A program made the position numbers and the translations under genes. Source: Amycolatopsis orientalis DSM 40040 = KCTC 9412 (GTDB taxonomy: Bacteria > Actinomycetota > Actinomycetes > Mycobacteriales > Pseudonocardiaceae). From it: a stretch of 36,488 nucleotides of DNA. Shown here piece after piece: positions 25,726 through 32,221 of the stretch. The first letter of the stretch is position 1, and every line of letters starts with the position of its first letter. The notes below the pieces were generated by a model. The model saw only the letters and a program-made list of their open reading frames with translations, made no database searches and had not been told where the DNA came from. The stretch lies in the NCBI RefSeq assembly GCF_000478275.1, contig NZ_ASJB01000033.1:1-36488 (forward strand). Reading direction: 5' to 3'.

Positions 25726-26982
25726 CTACTTGATGGGCTTGGCCGCGGTGGCTTCGAGATCGGCCTCGATCGCGTCCTCTTCGCGGCCCGGGGTCCGCAG
25801 GTTCCACTTCGTGATCACGAAACGGAAGATCACGTAGTAGACGACCGCGTAGGCCAGGCCGATCGGGATGAGCAGCCAGACGTTGTCGCTCGCCGCCGGC
25901 TGGTTGAAGTTGAGCCCGAAGTCGATCGCGCCGGCGGAGAAGCCGAAGCCGAGGTGGATGTCGAGCGCGTTCACCAGTGCCAGCGACGTACCGGTCAGGA
26001 CGGCGTGGACCAGGTACAGCGGCCACGCGACGTACATGAACGAGAACTCGATCGGCTCGGTGATCCCGGTCAGGAACGAGGTCAGCGCACCGGCGATCAT
26101 CACACCGCCGACGATCTTCTTCTGGCTGGGCTTCGCGGTCTGCCAGATCGCCAGCGCCGCGGCGGGGATGGCGAACATGAAGATCGGGAAGAAGCCGGTC
26201 ATGAAGGTGCCGCGGGTCGGGTCGCCCTCGAAGAACTTCGTGAGGTCACCACCGTCGAAGATGAACCACACCGGCACGTTCAGCAGCTGGTGCAGACCGA
26301 CCGGGATCAGCAATCGGTTGAGCACACCGTAGATACCGCCACCGACCACCGGCGCGCCGGTGACCGCTTCGCCCACCGCCTGGATGCCGTCGTTGACCCA
26401 GTGGAAGACCAGGCCCAGCGGCACCGCGAGGACCATCAGCGTCAGGGCGGTGATGATCGGCACGAACCGGCGGCCGCCGAAGAAGGCCAGGTACGGCGGC
26501 AGCTTGATGCGGTAGAACTTCTGCCACAGCAGCGCGGTGACGAGACCGACGATCACACCGGCCAGTACGCTGTAGGGCCACTTGAGCGGGTTGAGCATCA
26601 GGCCAGCGGGCTTCTCGGGATCCCAGCCCGGCAGCTCGGAGAACGGTGCGAAGACCTGCAGGACGCTGGTGAACACGAAGAAGCCGACCACTGCGGCCAG
26701 CCCGGTCGCGCCGTCGCTCTTCCGGGCGAAACCGACGGCGATACCCACCGCGAACAGGAGCGGCAGCCAGTTGAACAGCGAGTTGCCCGCCGCGCCGAGA
26801 ACCTCGGCCACTTTGGTCCAGCCGAGCCCTTTCTCGCCGAGCAGGTCGGGCTGGCCGAACCTGTTGAGGAGGGCGGCGGCGGGAAGAGCGGCGATGGGGA
26901 GCATGAGGCTGCGGCCGAAGCGCTGAAGCCCGGCCAGTCCCTTGCCCTTGCTCTTCGCCCCCTCCGCGGTGGTGGAGCTCAT
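25726..26982 (-). CDS. PTS GlcNAc/glucose-type EIIC transporter
   Basis: 418-aa membrane permease of the phosphotransferase system. It starts with a short cytoplasmic stretch, then RFGRSLMLPIAALPAAALL, typical of the glucose/GlcNAc family. About ten membrane helices follow, with LIPVGLHQLLNVPVWF (225-240) and the sugar-binding GITEPIEF (306-313). It has no attached EIIB or EIIA domain; these are separate genes divergent from it, as for the Streptomyces NagE2/NagF system. GlcNAc is the likely substrate from the dasR context. ATG 26982 overlaps the dasR stop by 4 bp, so translation is coupled. Confidence 0.93.
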   Translation of the reverse strand: MSSTTAEGAKSKGKGLAGLQRFGRSLMLPIAALPAAALLNRFGQPDLLGEKGLGWTKVAEVLGAAGNSLFNWLPLLFAVGIAVGFARKSDGATGLAAVVGFFVFTSVLQVFAPFSELPGWDPEKPAGLMLNPLKWPYSVLAGVIVGLVTALLWQKFYRIKLPPYLAFFGGRRFVPIITALTLMVLAVPLGLVFHWVNDGIQAVGEAVTGAPVVGGGIYGVLNRLLIPVGLHQLLNVPVWFIFDGGDLTKFFEGDPTRGTFMTGFFPIFMFAIPAAALAIWQTAKPSQKKIVGGVMIAGALTSFLTGITEPIEFSFMYVAWPLYLVHAVLTGTSLALVNALDIHLGFGFSAGAIDFGLNFNQPAASDNVWLLIPIGLAYAVVYYVIFRFVITKWNLRTPGREEDAIEADLEATAAKPIK

Positions 26983-27767
26983 CGGGTACCTCCGTAGTGA
27001 GGATGGTGACCGGAATCCGGGGTGTTCCGGTCAAGCTGCATGGTGACCTGGTAGTGATCGCCCCGGTACCAGGAAGTCATGTCTTCGATCGGTTCCCCGT
27101 TGACGCTGGAGACCCGGCGGAAGACAAGAAGCGGACTGCCGGCGCGCATGCCGAGCAGGCGTGCCGTTTCGCGGTCCGCGGATTCGGCCCAGACCGTCTG
27201 CCACGCGTGGTCCGGGCGCAGGTCGTACGACTGGGCGAGTTGGACGTACAACGATCGGGTGAGATCGAGGTCGAGCAGACCGGGCATCCGGCCGGCGTGA
27301 TACCACCCGCGTTCGACCGCCAGCGGCACCCCGTCGGCCCGGCGGAGCCGAACGATCCGGTGTGCCGGGGTTCCGGCGGCCAGGCCGAGAGCGTGCGCCG
27401 AGGGGGCGGGCGGGACCTCGGTGGAGGTCTTGACGACCTCCGTGGTCGGCGTCATCCCGCGACGGCGCATGTCCTCGGTGAAGGACATCAGGTAGAGCTG
27501 TAGTTCCATCCGCCTCGCGGCGGTGAACGTCCCCTTGCCCCGCACCCGCGACAAGAGTCCTTCTTCGACCAGCTTGCCGATCGCCGACCGGACCGTGAGC
27601 CTCGACACCTGGTAGGTCTCGGCGAGGTCACGTTCCGAAGGAATCGGTGAGCCGGGGGGTAGCTCACGCTCCACCGTGCGGCGCAGAATCTCCCGCAGCT
27701 GGGCGTGCTTGGGCGTCGGTCCGTTGATCACACGGTCGGACGGCGGCTGCTGCGCCGAAGCGCTCAT
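26979..27767 (-). CDS. dasR: GntR/HutC-family regulator, DasR-like
   Basis: 262 aa. The N-terminal winged helix (about 18-85) has KHAQLREILRRTVERELPPG, then IPSERDLAETYQVSRLTVR and RVRGKGTF. The C-terminal UTRA effector domain spans about 100-245 (RRADGVPLAVERGWY, MTSWYRGDHYQ). DasR of Streptomyces represses chitin and GlcNAc genes and is released by phosphorylated amino sugars. The present protein sits with GlcNAc-type PTS genes, and dre-like operators lie upstream of it and of the chitinase gene, which supports the name. ATG 27767 is preceded by AAAGGA at a slightly long distance; a GTG nine bases earlier is an alternative. Confidence 0.88.
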   Translation of the reverse strand: MSASAQQPPSDRVINGPTPKHAQLREILRRTVERELPPGSPIPSERDLAETYQVSRLTVRSAIGKLVEEGLLSRVRGKGTFTAARRMELQLYLMSFTEDMRRRGMTPTTEVVKTSTEVPPAPSAHALGLAAGTPAHRIVRLRRADGVPLAVERGWYHAGRMPGLLDLDLTRSLYVQLAQSYDLRPDHAWQTVWAESADRETARLLGMRAGSPLLVFRRVSSVNGEPIEDMTSWYRGDHYQVTMQLDRNTPDSGHHPHYGGTR

Positions 27768-27840
27768 GACGGTCACCGTCCTTTCGGGCCGGTCGATTCG
27801 GGTAACCCGTACTCGCGTCTGGACCGGAAGATTGGTACGT

Positions 27841-27856
27841 TCCGGTCTAGACCAAT
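27841..27856. promoter_or_regulatory. Candidate dre operator between dasR and the EIIB gene
   Basis: TCCGGTCTAGACCAAT matches 13 of 16 positions of the remembered dre consensus, with GGTCTAGACCA complete. It is centred about 80 bp before the dasR start and 150 bp before the EIIB start, within the 234-bp divergent region. ATTGGT at 27831-27836 and ACCAAT at the end form a wider inverted repeat around it. Confidence 0.7.
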
Positions 27857-28001
27857 GATCCGATGGGGCAGGATGCTCCGTCGCACGAGCGGGTGTCAAC
27901 CACCGTTACGCGTTCGTGGCCAGGGATCACGTGCGAGTCGGCGAACGGCGTAGTACAGCTGGTTCGCATGTGGGAAACCGACAGGGAACAGGGAGACCGC
28001 G

Positions 28002-28238
28002 ATGGCGGATGACAGGGCGGAAAAGATCCTCGCGGGCCTCGGCGGTGCCGAGAACGTCATCGAGGTCGAGGGGTGCATCACCCGGCTCCGCTGTGAGCTC
28101 GAAGACATGAGCCTGCTCGACGAAGCGGCACTGAAGGCCGCCGGCGCGATGGGCGTCGTGCGCATGGGCGCGGGTGTGCAGGTGATCGTCGGGCCCGAGG
28201 CGGACACGATCGCCAGTGACATCGAGGATCTGTTGTGA
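28002..28238 (+). CDS. PTS EIIB component
   Basis: 78-aa cytoplasmic phosphoryl-transfer domain of the glucose/GlcNAc family. The phosphorylated Cys25 is in EGCITRLR, with the family segment RAEKILAGLGGAENVIEV before it and GAMGVVRMGAGVQVIVG after it. It accepts phosphate from EIIA and donates it to the sugar carried by EIIC. GGGAG lies upstream of ATG 28002. The stop overlaps the EIIA start (GTG 28235) by 4 bp. It matches the stand-alone NagF-type EIIB of Streptomyces. Confidence 0.94.
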   Translation: MADDRAEKILAGLGGAENVIEVEGCITRLRCELEDMSLLDEAALKAAGAMGVVRMGAGVQVIVGPEADTIASDIEDLL

Positions 28239-28690
28239 GCCTCGAGATCCTGAGCCCGGTCGCCGGCAAGACGACCGCTATGACCGAAGTGCCCGATCCG
28301 GTCTTCGCGGACGCGATGGTCGGCCCCGGCCTAGCGGTCCTGCCCTCGGGCGGGCGTCAGGACGCGGTCGCGCCGGTCGACGGGACGATCGTGACCCTGC
28401 ACCCGCACGCTTTCGTGGTGGCCACCGAGGACGGCCGCGGCGTGCTGGTCCACCTCGGGATCGACACGGTGAAGCAGAAGGGCGAGGGATTCACCCTCCA
28501 CGTCGTCAAGGGCGAGTCCGTCCGCGCCGGGCAGCCGGTCGTCGGCTGGGATCCCGACGCGGTCAAGGCCGCCGGCTACTCGCCGATCGTGCCCGTCGTG
28601 GCGCTGGACGCGAAGGCCGAAGTCCTTTCAGGACTGCTCACCGGCGGAGACGTCGAGGCGGGCGACCCGATCTTCACCTGGGACAGCTGA
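28235..28690 (+). CDS. crr: PTS EIIA component, Crr-type
   Basis: 151-aa glucose-type EIIA. The two active-site histidines lie 15 residues apart as in the family: His58 in LHPHAFVVA and the phosphorylated His73 in VLVHLGIDTVKQKGEGF. GDPIFTWD ends the barrel. It takes phosphate from HPr and passes it to EIIB. It starts at GTG 28235 inside the EIIB stop and is followed by a hairpin cluster that separates it from the convergent Rieske gene. Together with EIIB, EIIC and HPr it completes a sugar-specific PTS apart from Enzyme I. Confidence 0.95.
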   Translation: MSLEILSPVAGKTTAMTEVPDPVFADAMVGPGLAVLPSGGRQDAVAPVDGTIVTLHPHAFVVATEDGRGVLVHLGIDTVKQKGEGFTLHVVKGESVRAGQPVVGWDPDAVKAAGYSPIVPVVALDAKAEVLSGLLTGGDVEAGDPIFTWDS

Positions 28691-28711
28691 ATTCCACGCT
28701 CGGCCTACGGA

Positions 28712-28739
28712 CGTCGCAATTAGTCGACTACTTGCGACG
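28712..28739. repeat. 28-bp palindrome CGTCGCAA...TTGCGACG
   Basis: CGTCGCAATTAGTC (28712-28725) pairs with 28726-28739 at all but one position, with AGTCGACT at the centre. It lies 22 bp after the EIIA stop. No loop is present, so it acts as a DNA palindrome or needs distortion to form a hairpin. Confidence 0.7.
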
Positions 28740-28770
28740 GCCCGCACGGAGCCTTCTCAATCTGGTCGGG

Positions 28771-28849
28771 GCTGAAGGGCGCTTTCCCCGCATCGCATGC
28801 GGGGAAAGCGCCCTTCGCCGCGTTAGATGAGGGGAAAGGGCCCTTCAGC
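28771..28849. terminator. Two overlapping, mutually exclusive hairpins between convergent genes
   Basis: The arm 28774-28793 pairs perfectly with 28797-28816 (20 bp, three-base loop). The nearly same arm, 28771-28789, can instead pair with 28831-28849 with one mismatch. It lies between the convergent EIIA and Rieske genes, so a bidirectional terminator is likely. It shares GAAGGG/CCCTTC arms with the hairpins near 18.4 kb. Confidence 0.7.
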
Positions 28850-28861
28850 CGCCGGTACCGG

Positions 28862-29302
28862 TCACGCCGTCACGACCTGCCCGTTCGCGACCTTGACCGC
28901 GATCGAGGGCAGCGGCTGGTCCGCCGGTCCCTTTTTGACGGCACCGGTCGCCGCGTCGAAGATCGAGTTGTGGCAAGGACACTTCAGTTCCGCGCCGGCC
29001 GGGACGACCGCGCAGCCCTGGTGCGTGCAGATCGCGCTGAACGCGGCCGCGGTGCCCTCGGCGGTCCTGGTGACGATCACGTCCTTGCCGTCGGCCGTCT
29101 TGGCCGCCTTCGCCTGGCCGATCTCGATGTCGGAAAGCGCGGTCAGGGTCTCGCCCGGTGCCGCGGCGGGCGGGGCGGCGGCCGAGCCGGACGACGGGGT
29201 TTCGCTTCCGCAGGCCGTGAGGGCCACGGCACCGACGGCCGCGCCGGCGACGGCGGCCCCCGTGGTCAGGACGGTGCGGCGGGAGTGCAGTTCGGCAGTC
29301 AT
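28862..29302 (-). CDS. Exported Rieske [2Fe-2S] lipoprotein
   Basis: 146 aa. A Tat-type N-terminus (HSRRTVLTTGAA) leads to a lipobox LTAC with Cys31 as the probable lipid-anchor residue, then a Pro/Ser/Ala linker. The Rieske domain (about 50-146) carries CTHQGC (cluster ligands Cys92 and His94, disulfide Cys97) and CPCH (Cys108 ligand, Cys110 disulfide, His111 ligand). It is a small stand-alone electron-transfer protein outside the membrane; its partner is unknown. I choose ATG 29302 because a well-placed ECF promoter would start the RNA close to this codon, suggesting a leaderless message. ATG 29308 and GTG 29314 lie between that start and the -10 or in the -10 itself. Confidence 0.9.
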   Translation of the reverse strand: MTAELHSRRTVLTTGAAVAGAAVGAVALTACGSETPSSGSAAAPPAAAPGETLTALSDIEIGQAKAAKTADGKDVIVTRTAEGTAAAFSAICTHQGCAVVPAGAELKCPCHNSIFDAATGAVKKGPADQPLPSIAVKVANGQVVTA

Positions 29303-29309
29303 GCCCATA

Positions 29310-29337
29310 GACACGGTTCAAGCACCCATCCGGTTCA
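29310..29337 (-). promoter_or_regulatory. ECF-type promoter of the Rieske gene
   Basis: On the minus strand TGAACC (29337-29332) and CGTGTC (29315-29310) are separated by exactly 16 bp. The matching divergent promoter at 29364-29391 has the same boxes and spacing. The pattern resembles the SigL-type consensus I remember from mycobacteria. Confidence 0.65.
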
Positions 29338-29363
29338 ATTTCACCGACCATCGGGTGCGGGAT

Positions 29364-29391
29364 TGAACCGAGAGCCCCTCTTTTCCGTGTT
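29364..29391 (+). promoter_or_regulatory. ECF-type promoter of the membrane protein-sigma-anti-sigma operon
   Basis: TGAACC (29364-29369), 16-bp spacer, CGTGTT (29386-29391). It is placed about 40 bp before ATG 29434 and points into the operon that encodes an ECF sigma factor, so autoregulation is likely. The -35 boxes of the two divergent promoters form the inverted repeat CGGTTCAAT/ATTGAACCG (29331-29339, 29362-29370). Confidence 0.65.
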
Positions 29392-29433
29392 CAAGGGCAT
29401 AGGGGAACCGAACACGCGAAAAGAGATACGGAC

Positions 29434-29802
29434 ATGATCCGGTGGTTGTTGCGGGCGGTGGTGGCGGCGGGCCTGCTCGGCTCGGCGTGGGTGCATTACG
29501 TCGTCTGGCGGGATTGGGCGGCCGAAACGGACGTGGTCGGGCAACTCTTCCTGGTGAACGTGGTGGCCGGGGTGGTCATCGCGGTCGCCGTCCTGGTCTG
29601 GCACCACTGGCTGCCCGTGCTGGCGGCGATCGGCTTCGGACTGGCCACACTGGGTGCGTACGTGCTCTCGCTGACGACAGGGTTCTTCGGCGTCAGCGAG
29701 CAGTTCACCACCCAAGCCGAACTGTGGGGCGTGATCACCGAAGTCGCCTGTGTGGTGTTCGCCGTCCCTTTGCTCCTCAACCGCGAAGGCGCGGATCGGT
29801 GA
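29434..29802 (+). CDS. Four-helix small membrane protein heading the sigma factor operon
   Basis: 122 aa, almost wholly hydrophobic, with four likely membrane helices: about 5-24, 37-59 (LFLVNVVAGVVIAVAVLVW), 62-86 and 96-116. No conserved cysteine pair or known signature is visible, and I do not recognise the family. It starts at ATG 29434 and its stop overlaps the sigma factor GTG by 4 bp. Being first in an ECF operon, it is probably a target as well as a neighbour of the regulator; it may protect the membrane or assist the Rieske protein, but this is inference. Confidence 0.85.
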   Translation: MIRWLLRAVVAAGLLGSAWVHYVVWRDWAAETDVVGQLFLVNVVAGVVIAVAVLVWHHWLPVLAAIGFGLATLGAYVLSLTTGFFGVSEQFTTQAELWGVITEVACVVFAVPLLLNREGADR

Positions 29803-30311
29803 AGGAATTCGCGGAGGACCGGCTGATGCGGGCTCTGCACGACGAGCACGCCGCGGCGCTGTGGTCCTACGCACTGCATCTGACCAGCGGTGACCGGGTC
29901 CGCGCCGAGGACGTCGTCCAGGAGACGCTGTTGCGGGCCTGGCGCAACGCGAAGGTGCTCGACCAGTCCGAGGGGTCGGCGCGGGGCTGGCTGTTCACCG
30001 TGGCCAGACGCATAGCCATCGACGACTGGCGCGCTTCCACGGCACATCCGGAGGTGGTGACCGGCGAACCGCCCGAAACGGCGGTCACGGACGGCACCGA
30101 ACGGGCGGTTCAAGGCTGGCTGGTCGCCGAAGCCCTCGGCGAACTCTCGCCGAGACATCGCGACGTACTCGTTTTGTGTTATTTCCAGGGTTACTCCATC
30201 GCGGACGCGGCGAAGCGGCTGGGTGTGGCCGAAGGGACCGTCAAATCGCGGACGCATTACGCCTTGCGGGCGTTGCGGCTGGTATTGGAGGAAAGAGGGG
30301 TGACTCAATGA
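29799..30311 (+). CDS. ECF sigma factor, SigL-like
   Basis: 170 aa. Region 2 (about 10-80) has HLTSGDRVRAEDVVQETLLR, then AWRN and WLFTVARRIAIDDWR. Region 4 (about 105-165) has LGELSPRHRDVLVLCYFQGY, then SIADAAKRLGVAEGTVKSR. No extra domains. It starts at GTG 29799 inside the membrane protein stop and ends inside the anti-sigma start (ATGA). The anti-sigma pairing and the TGAACC/CGTGTY promoters in front make it most like mycobacterial SigL with RslA; the name stays tentative. Confidence 0.92.
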   Translation: MKEFAEDRLMRALHDEHAAALWSYALHLTSGDRVRAEDVVQETLLRAWRNAKVLDQSEGSARGWLFTVARRIAIDDWRASTAHPEVVTGEPPETAVTDGTERAVQGWLVAEALGELSPRHRDVLVLCYFQGYSIADAAKRLGVAEGTVKSRTHYALRALRLVLEERGVTQ

Positions 30312-30937
30312 CCGACCCCTTCGCCACTTACGACGCGGCCTACGTGCTCGGGGCGTTGTCCCCGGAAGACCGCTCCGCGTACGAGAAACACCTTCGCGGG
30401 TGTGACCGGTGCGCGGCGTCCGTACGCGACCTGGCGGGGATTCCCGGCCTGCTCGCGCAAGCCGGTGCCCCGGCGCTGCTGGAGGACGAACCGGCGCCCT
30501 CGCCGGAACTGCTCCCGACCGTGCTCAAACGGGTCCGCCGGGGAAGGCGGATCCAGCGGGCGATCACCACCACCGCGGCCGGGGTCGCCGTCGCGGCCAG
30601 TGTCACGCTCGCGGTCGTCCTGACCGGGCCGGTCGCGGCGGGTGGCGATCCGATGACCCCGCTCGGCGACTACCCGGTGACCGCCGAGGTCGCCATGTCC
30701 GCCACGGACACCGGCACCAAAGTGGACATGACCTGCAGTTACGGCGGCAACCGCACCGGGGACTACATCCTGGTCGCGGTCGACGCGGGCGGCGGCACCA
30801 GCGAACTGGCGTCCTGGCGCGCGATGCCCAAGGACACCGCGCACATCGTGGTCGGCACCGCGATGCGCACCGGCGACATCAAGGCGCTGGAGATCCGCAC
30901 GCCCTCGGGTCTCCCGCTGCTGCGGATGAACCCCTGA
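30308..30937 (+). CDS. Membrane anti-sigma factor with zinc-binding ZAS motif
   Basis: 209 aa. The cytoplasmic N-terminal domain starts with YDAAYVLGALSPEDRSAYEK and contains HLRGCDRC, the HxxxCxxC zinc motif (His28, Cys32, Cys35) of redox-sensitive anti-sigma factors. One membrane helix (about 85-106) is followed by an external RskA/RslA-type domain with CSYGGNRTGDY. It should hold the cotranscribed sigma factor inactive until a signal, perhaps oxidative or envelope stress, releases it. ATG 30308 overlaps the sigma stop. No other gene follows; the next 630 bp are repeats. Confidence 0.9.
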   Translation: MTDPFATYDAAYVLGALSPEDRSAYEKHLRGCDRCAASVRDLAGIPGLLAQAGAPALLEDEPAPSPELLPTVLKRVRRGRRIQRAITTTAAGVAVAASVTLAVVLTGPVAAGGDPMTPLGDYPVTAEVAMSATDTGTKVDMTCSYGGNRTGDYILVAVDAGGGTSELASWRAMPKDTAHIVVGTAMRTGDIKALEIRTPSGLPLLRMNP

Positions 30938-31046
30938 TCCCGGTGTCATGACAGGCATTCGGCGCCGGACGCGAGGTGGATTGGCGGTAGGTGCGAAAAA
31001 TTTCAGCCTCCCCGGAAGCCGCGCGGATCAGCGGTGGGCCGGTTGT

Positions 31047-31092
31047 CTCGTGAGTGGTAATGACGGTTAGAACCGTCATTACCACTCACGAG
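31047..31092. repeat. 46-bp perfect palindrome
   Basis: Left arm 31047-31068, centre AG, right arm 31071-31092, all 22 pairs matched. It extends two further pairs (31045-31094), then through a G/T wobble to 31042-31097. Identical to the core at 2160-2205. Confidence 0.9.
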
Positions 31093-31236
31093 ACGACAGG
31101 GTCTGGCCGCGTCTTGGTGTCCGTGGTGGAGCTGATGTCGGCGAGCGGGGAGGATCGCGGCCGTTGGTCGTCCGGAATCTTCCCCGCTTGATGTTTCCGC
31201 CGGGGGTTCGAGGGGGCGTGGACGAGAGTATGTCGT

Positions 31237-31283
31237 GACGATGAAGGAATCGGGACGTTGAGTGTCCAGATTCCTTCATCGTC
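31237..31283. repeat. Perfect 15-bp-arm hairpin with the conserved loop
   Basis: GACGATGAAGGAATC (31237-31251) pairs with 31269-31283. The loop GGGACGTTGAGTGTCCA closely resembles the loop at 18250-18264, although the arms are unrelated. Confidence 0.8.
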
Positions 31284-31337
31284 GATCCCGATATCCGCTT
31301 GTGCGAGCCCAAAGCGCTGGAATTGAGCTGGCCCAGC

Positions 31338-31383
31338 CTCGTGAGTGGCAATGGTGGTTAGAACCGTCATTACCACTCACGAG
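31338..31383. repeat. 46-bp palindrome with three arm substitutions
   Basis: Left arm 31338-31359, centre AG, right arm 31362-31383. The right arm is the standard one. The left differs at three positions, two of which still give G/T wobbles. It lies 186 bp before the A24 peptidase start. Confidence 0.85.
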
Positions 31384-31434
31384 CCACGGGTGACGCGAGC
31401 CTGGAGTAGTGGGGGCCTTCGCCTCCCATAGCGC

Positions 31435-31470
31435 ATTTAGTCGGCTGAACGCGTTTAGTGGGCTGAACGC
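31435..31470. repeat. Tandem 18-mer ending in GGCTGAACGC
   Basis: ATTTAGTCGGCTGAACGC (31435-31452) is followed at once by GTTTAGTGGGCTGAACGC (31453-31470), matching at 16 of 18 positions. It contains TGAACGCG, half of the TetR operator core. Confidence 0.7.
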
Positions 31471-31568
31471 GCCGGCCGCCGACCTGCCGGAAGTGCGTGA
31501 AAGTCCCTGTCAAGAAAAGAAGTTCTTGCCTCAGCGCACCACTCAGGCGGACTCTTGATCTTGTGTTC

Positions 31569-32174
31569 ATGCCGATCGCCTTCGCGGTGGCGGGCGCCGC
31601 ATCGGCGCTCGTCACCCACTCCTGCCTCCGCCGTGCGGGAGCCCCGGTCCCGGTGTGGACGGCCGCGCTCACGGCGGCCCTGCTCGTCGCGGTCTGCCTC
31701 CGTGGGCAGGACGGGGCGTGGCCGGTCTGGTGGCTGGCCGTTCCCGCCCTACTGACCGTCTTCGCGGTCCCGCTGGCGGTCGCCGACCTCAAGTACCGCC
31801 GCCTGCCCGACATCCTGACCCTGCCCGCGTACCCCGTGCTGGCCTTCGCCCTGGCGATCGCCGCGTACGGGGGAGGAGCGGCCCTCGCCTGGCGGGCCGT
31901 GCTGGGCGGGCTGCTCTTCGGCGGCGCGCACGCACTCGTCCACGCGCTGTCACCCCGTTCGCTCGGCGCCGGCGACGTGAAGCTCGCCGGGAGCCTCGGA
32001 GCGGTCCTCGCCGCGACGGGCTGGCCGTCGGTCGTGCTCGGCGCGGTCGCCGCGGCGCTACTGAGCGTGGCACTCGCGGTGGGCGGGCCCCGGCATCCCA
32101 CGGTGCCGCACGGGCCCGGCCTCCTGGTCGCGGCGTGGGCGCTCGCCGTCTTCGCCGGACCTGGTCCGGGATAG
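31569..32174 (+). CDS. A24-family prepilin peptidase-like membrane protein
   Basis: About 201 aa with six or seven membrane helices. The two catalytic aspartates of A24 aspartic peptidases are in [11 protein letters not shown] and in the GxGD motif GAGDVKLAG. It lacks the N-terminal cysteine-rich methyltransferase domain, as is usual in actinobacteria. It could process Flp/Tad-type pilins, but no pilin gene is nearby. The start is uncertain: ATG 31569 begins the first helix, GTG 31563 is in frame, and GTG 31497 would add 24 basic residues. In mycobacteria its relative follows aroE directly. It ends 47 bp before aroC. Confidence 0.87.
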   Translation: MPIAFAVAGAASALVTHSCLRRAGAPVPVWTAALTAALLVAVCLRGQDGAWPVWWLAVPALLTVFAVPLAVADLKYRRLPDILTLPAYPVLAFALAIAAYGGGAALAWRAVLGGLLFGGAHALVHALSPRSLGAGDVKLAGSLGAVLAATGWPSVVLGAVAAALLSVALAVGGPRHPTVPHGPGLLVAAWALAVFAGPGPG

Positions 32175-32205
32175 CCCGGCCTGTCCTGGGACGGAGAGGA
32201 GGCTG

Positions 32206-32220
32206 TGACAGGATCTGTCA
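32206..32220 (+). promoter_or_regulatory. Small hairpin between Shine-Dalgarno and aroC start
   Basis: TGACAG (32206-32211) pairs with CTGTCA (32215-32220) around GAT. AGGAGG (32197-32202) is 19 bp from GTG 32222, too far for normal use; folding the hairpin would bring them to about 4 nt. This could set aroC translation. Confidence 0.4.
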
Positions 32221-32221
32221 G

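Larger units (their letters stand above)
30938..31568. other. Gene-free stretch rich in inverted repeats
   Basis: No credible gene here. It holds two copies of the 46-bp palindrome (31047-31092 and 31338-31383), the conserved-loop hairpin between them (31237-31283) and a tandem 18-mer (31435-31470). The first 100 bases and bases 31471-31568 show no feature I can name, except CAAGAA/TTCTTG at 31511-31528, too short to interpret. Confidence 0.7.

Noticed and set aside
31511..31528. CAAGAA/TTCTTG inverted repeat before the A24 peptidase gene as an operator
   Set aside because: Six-base arms are too short to separate from chance, and no matching second site was found.
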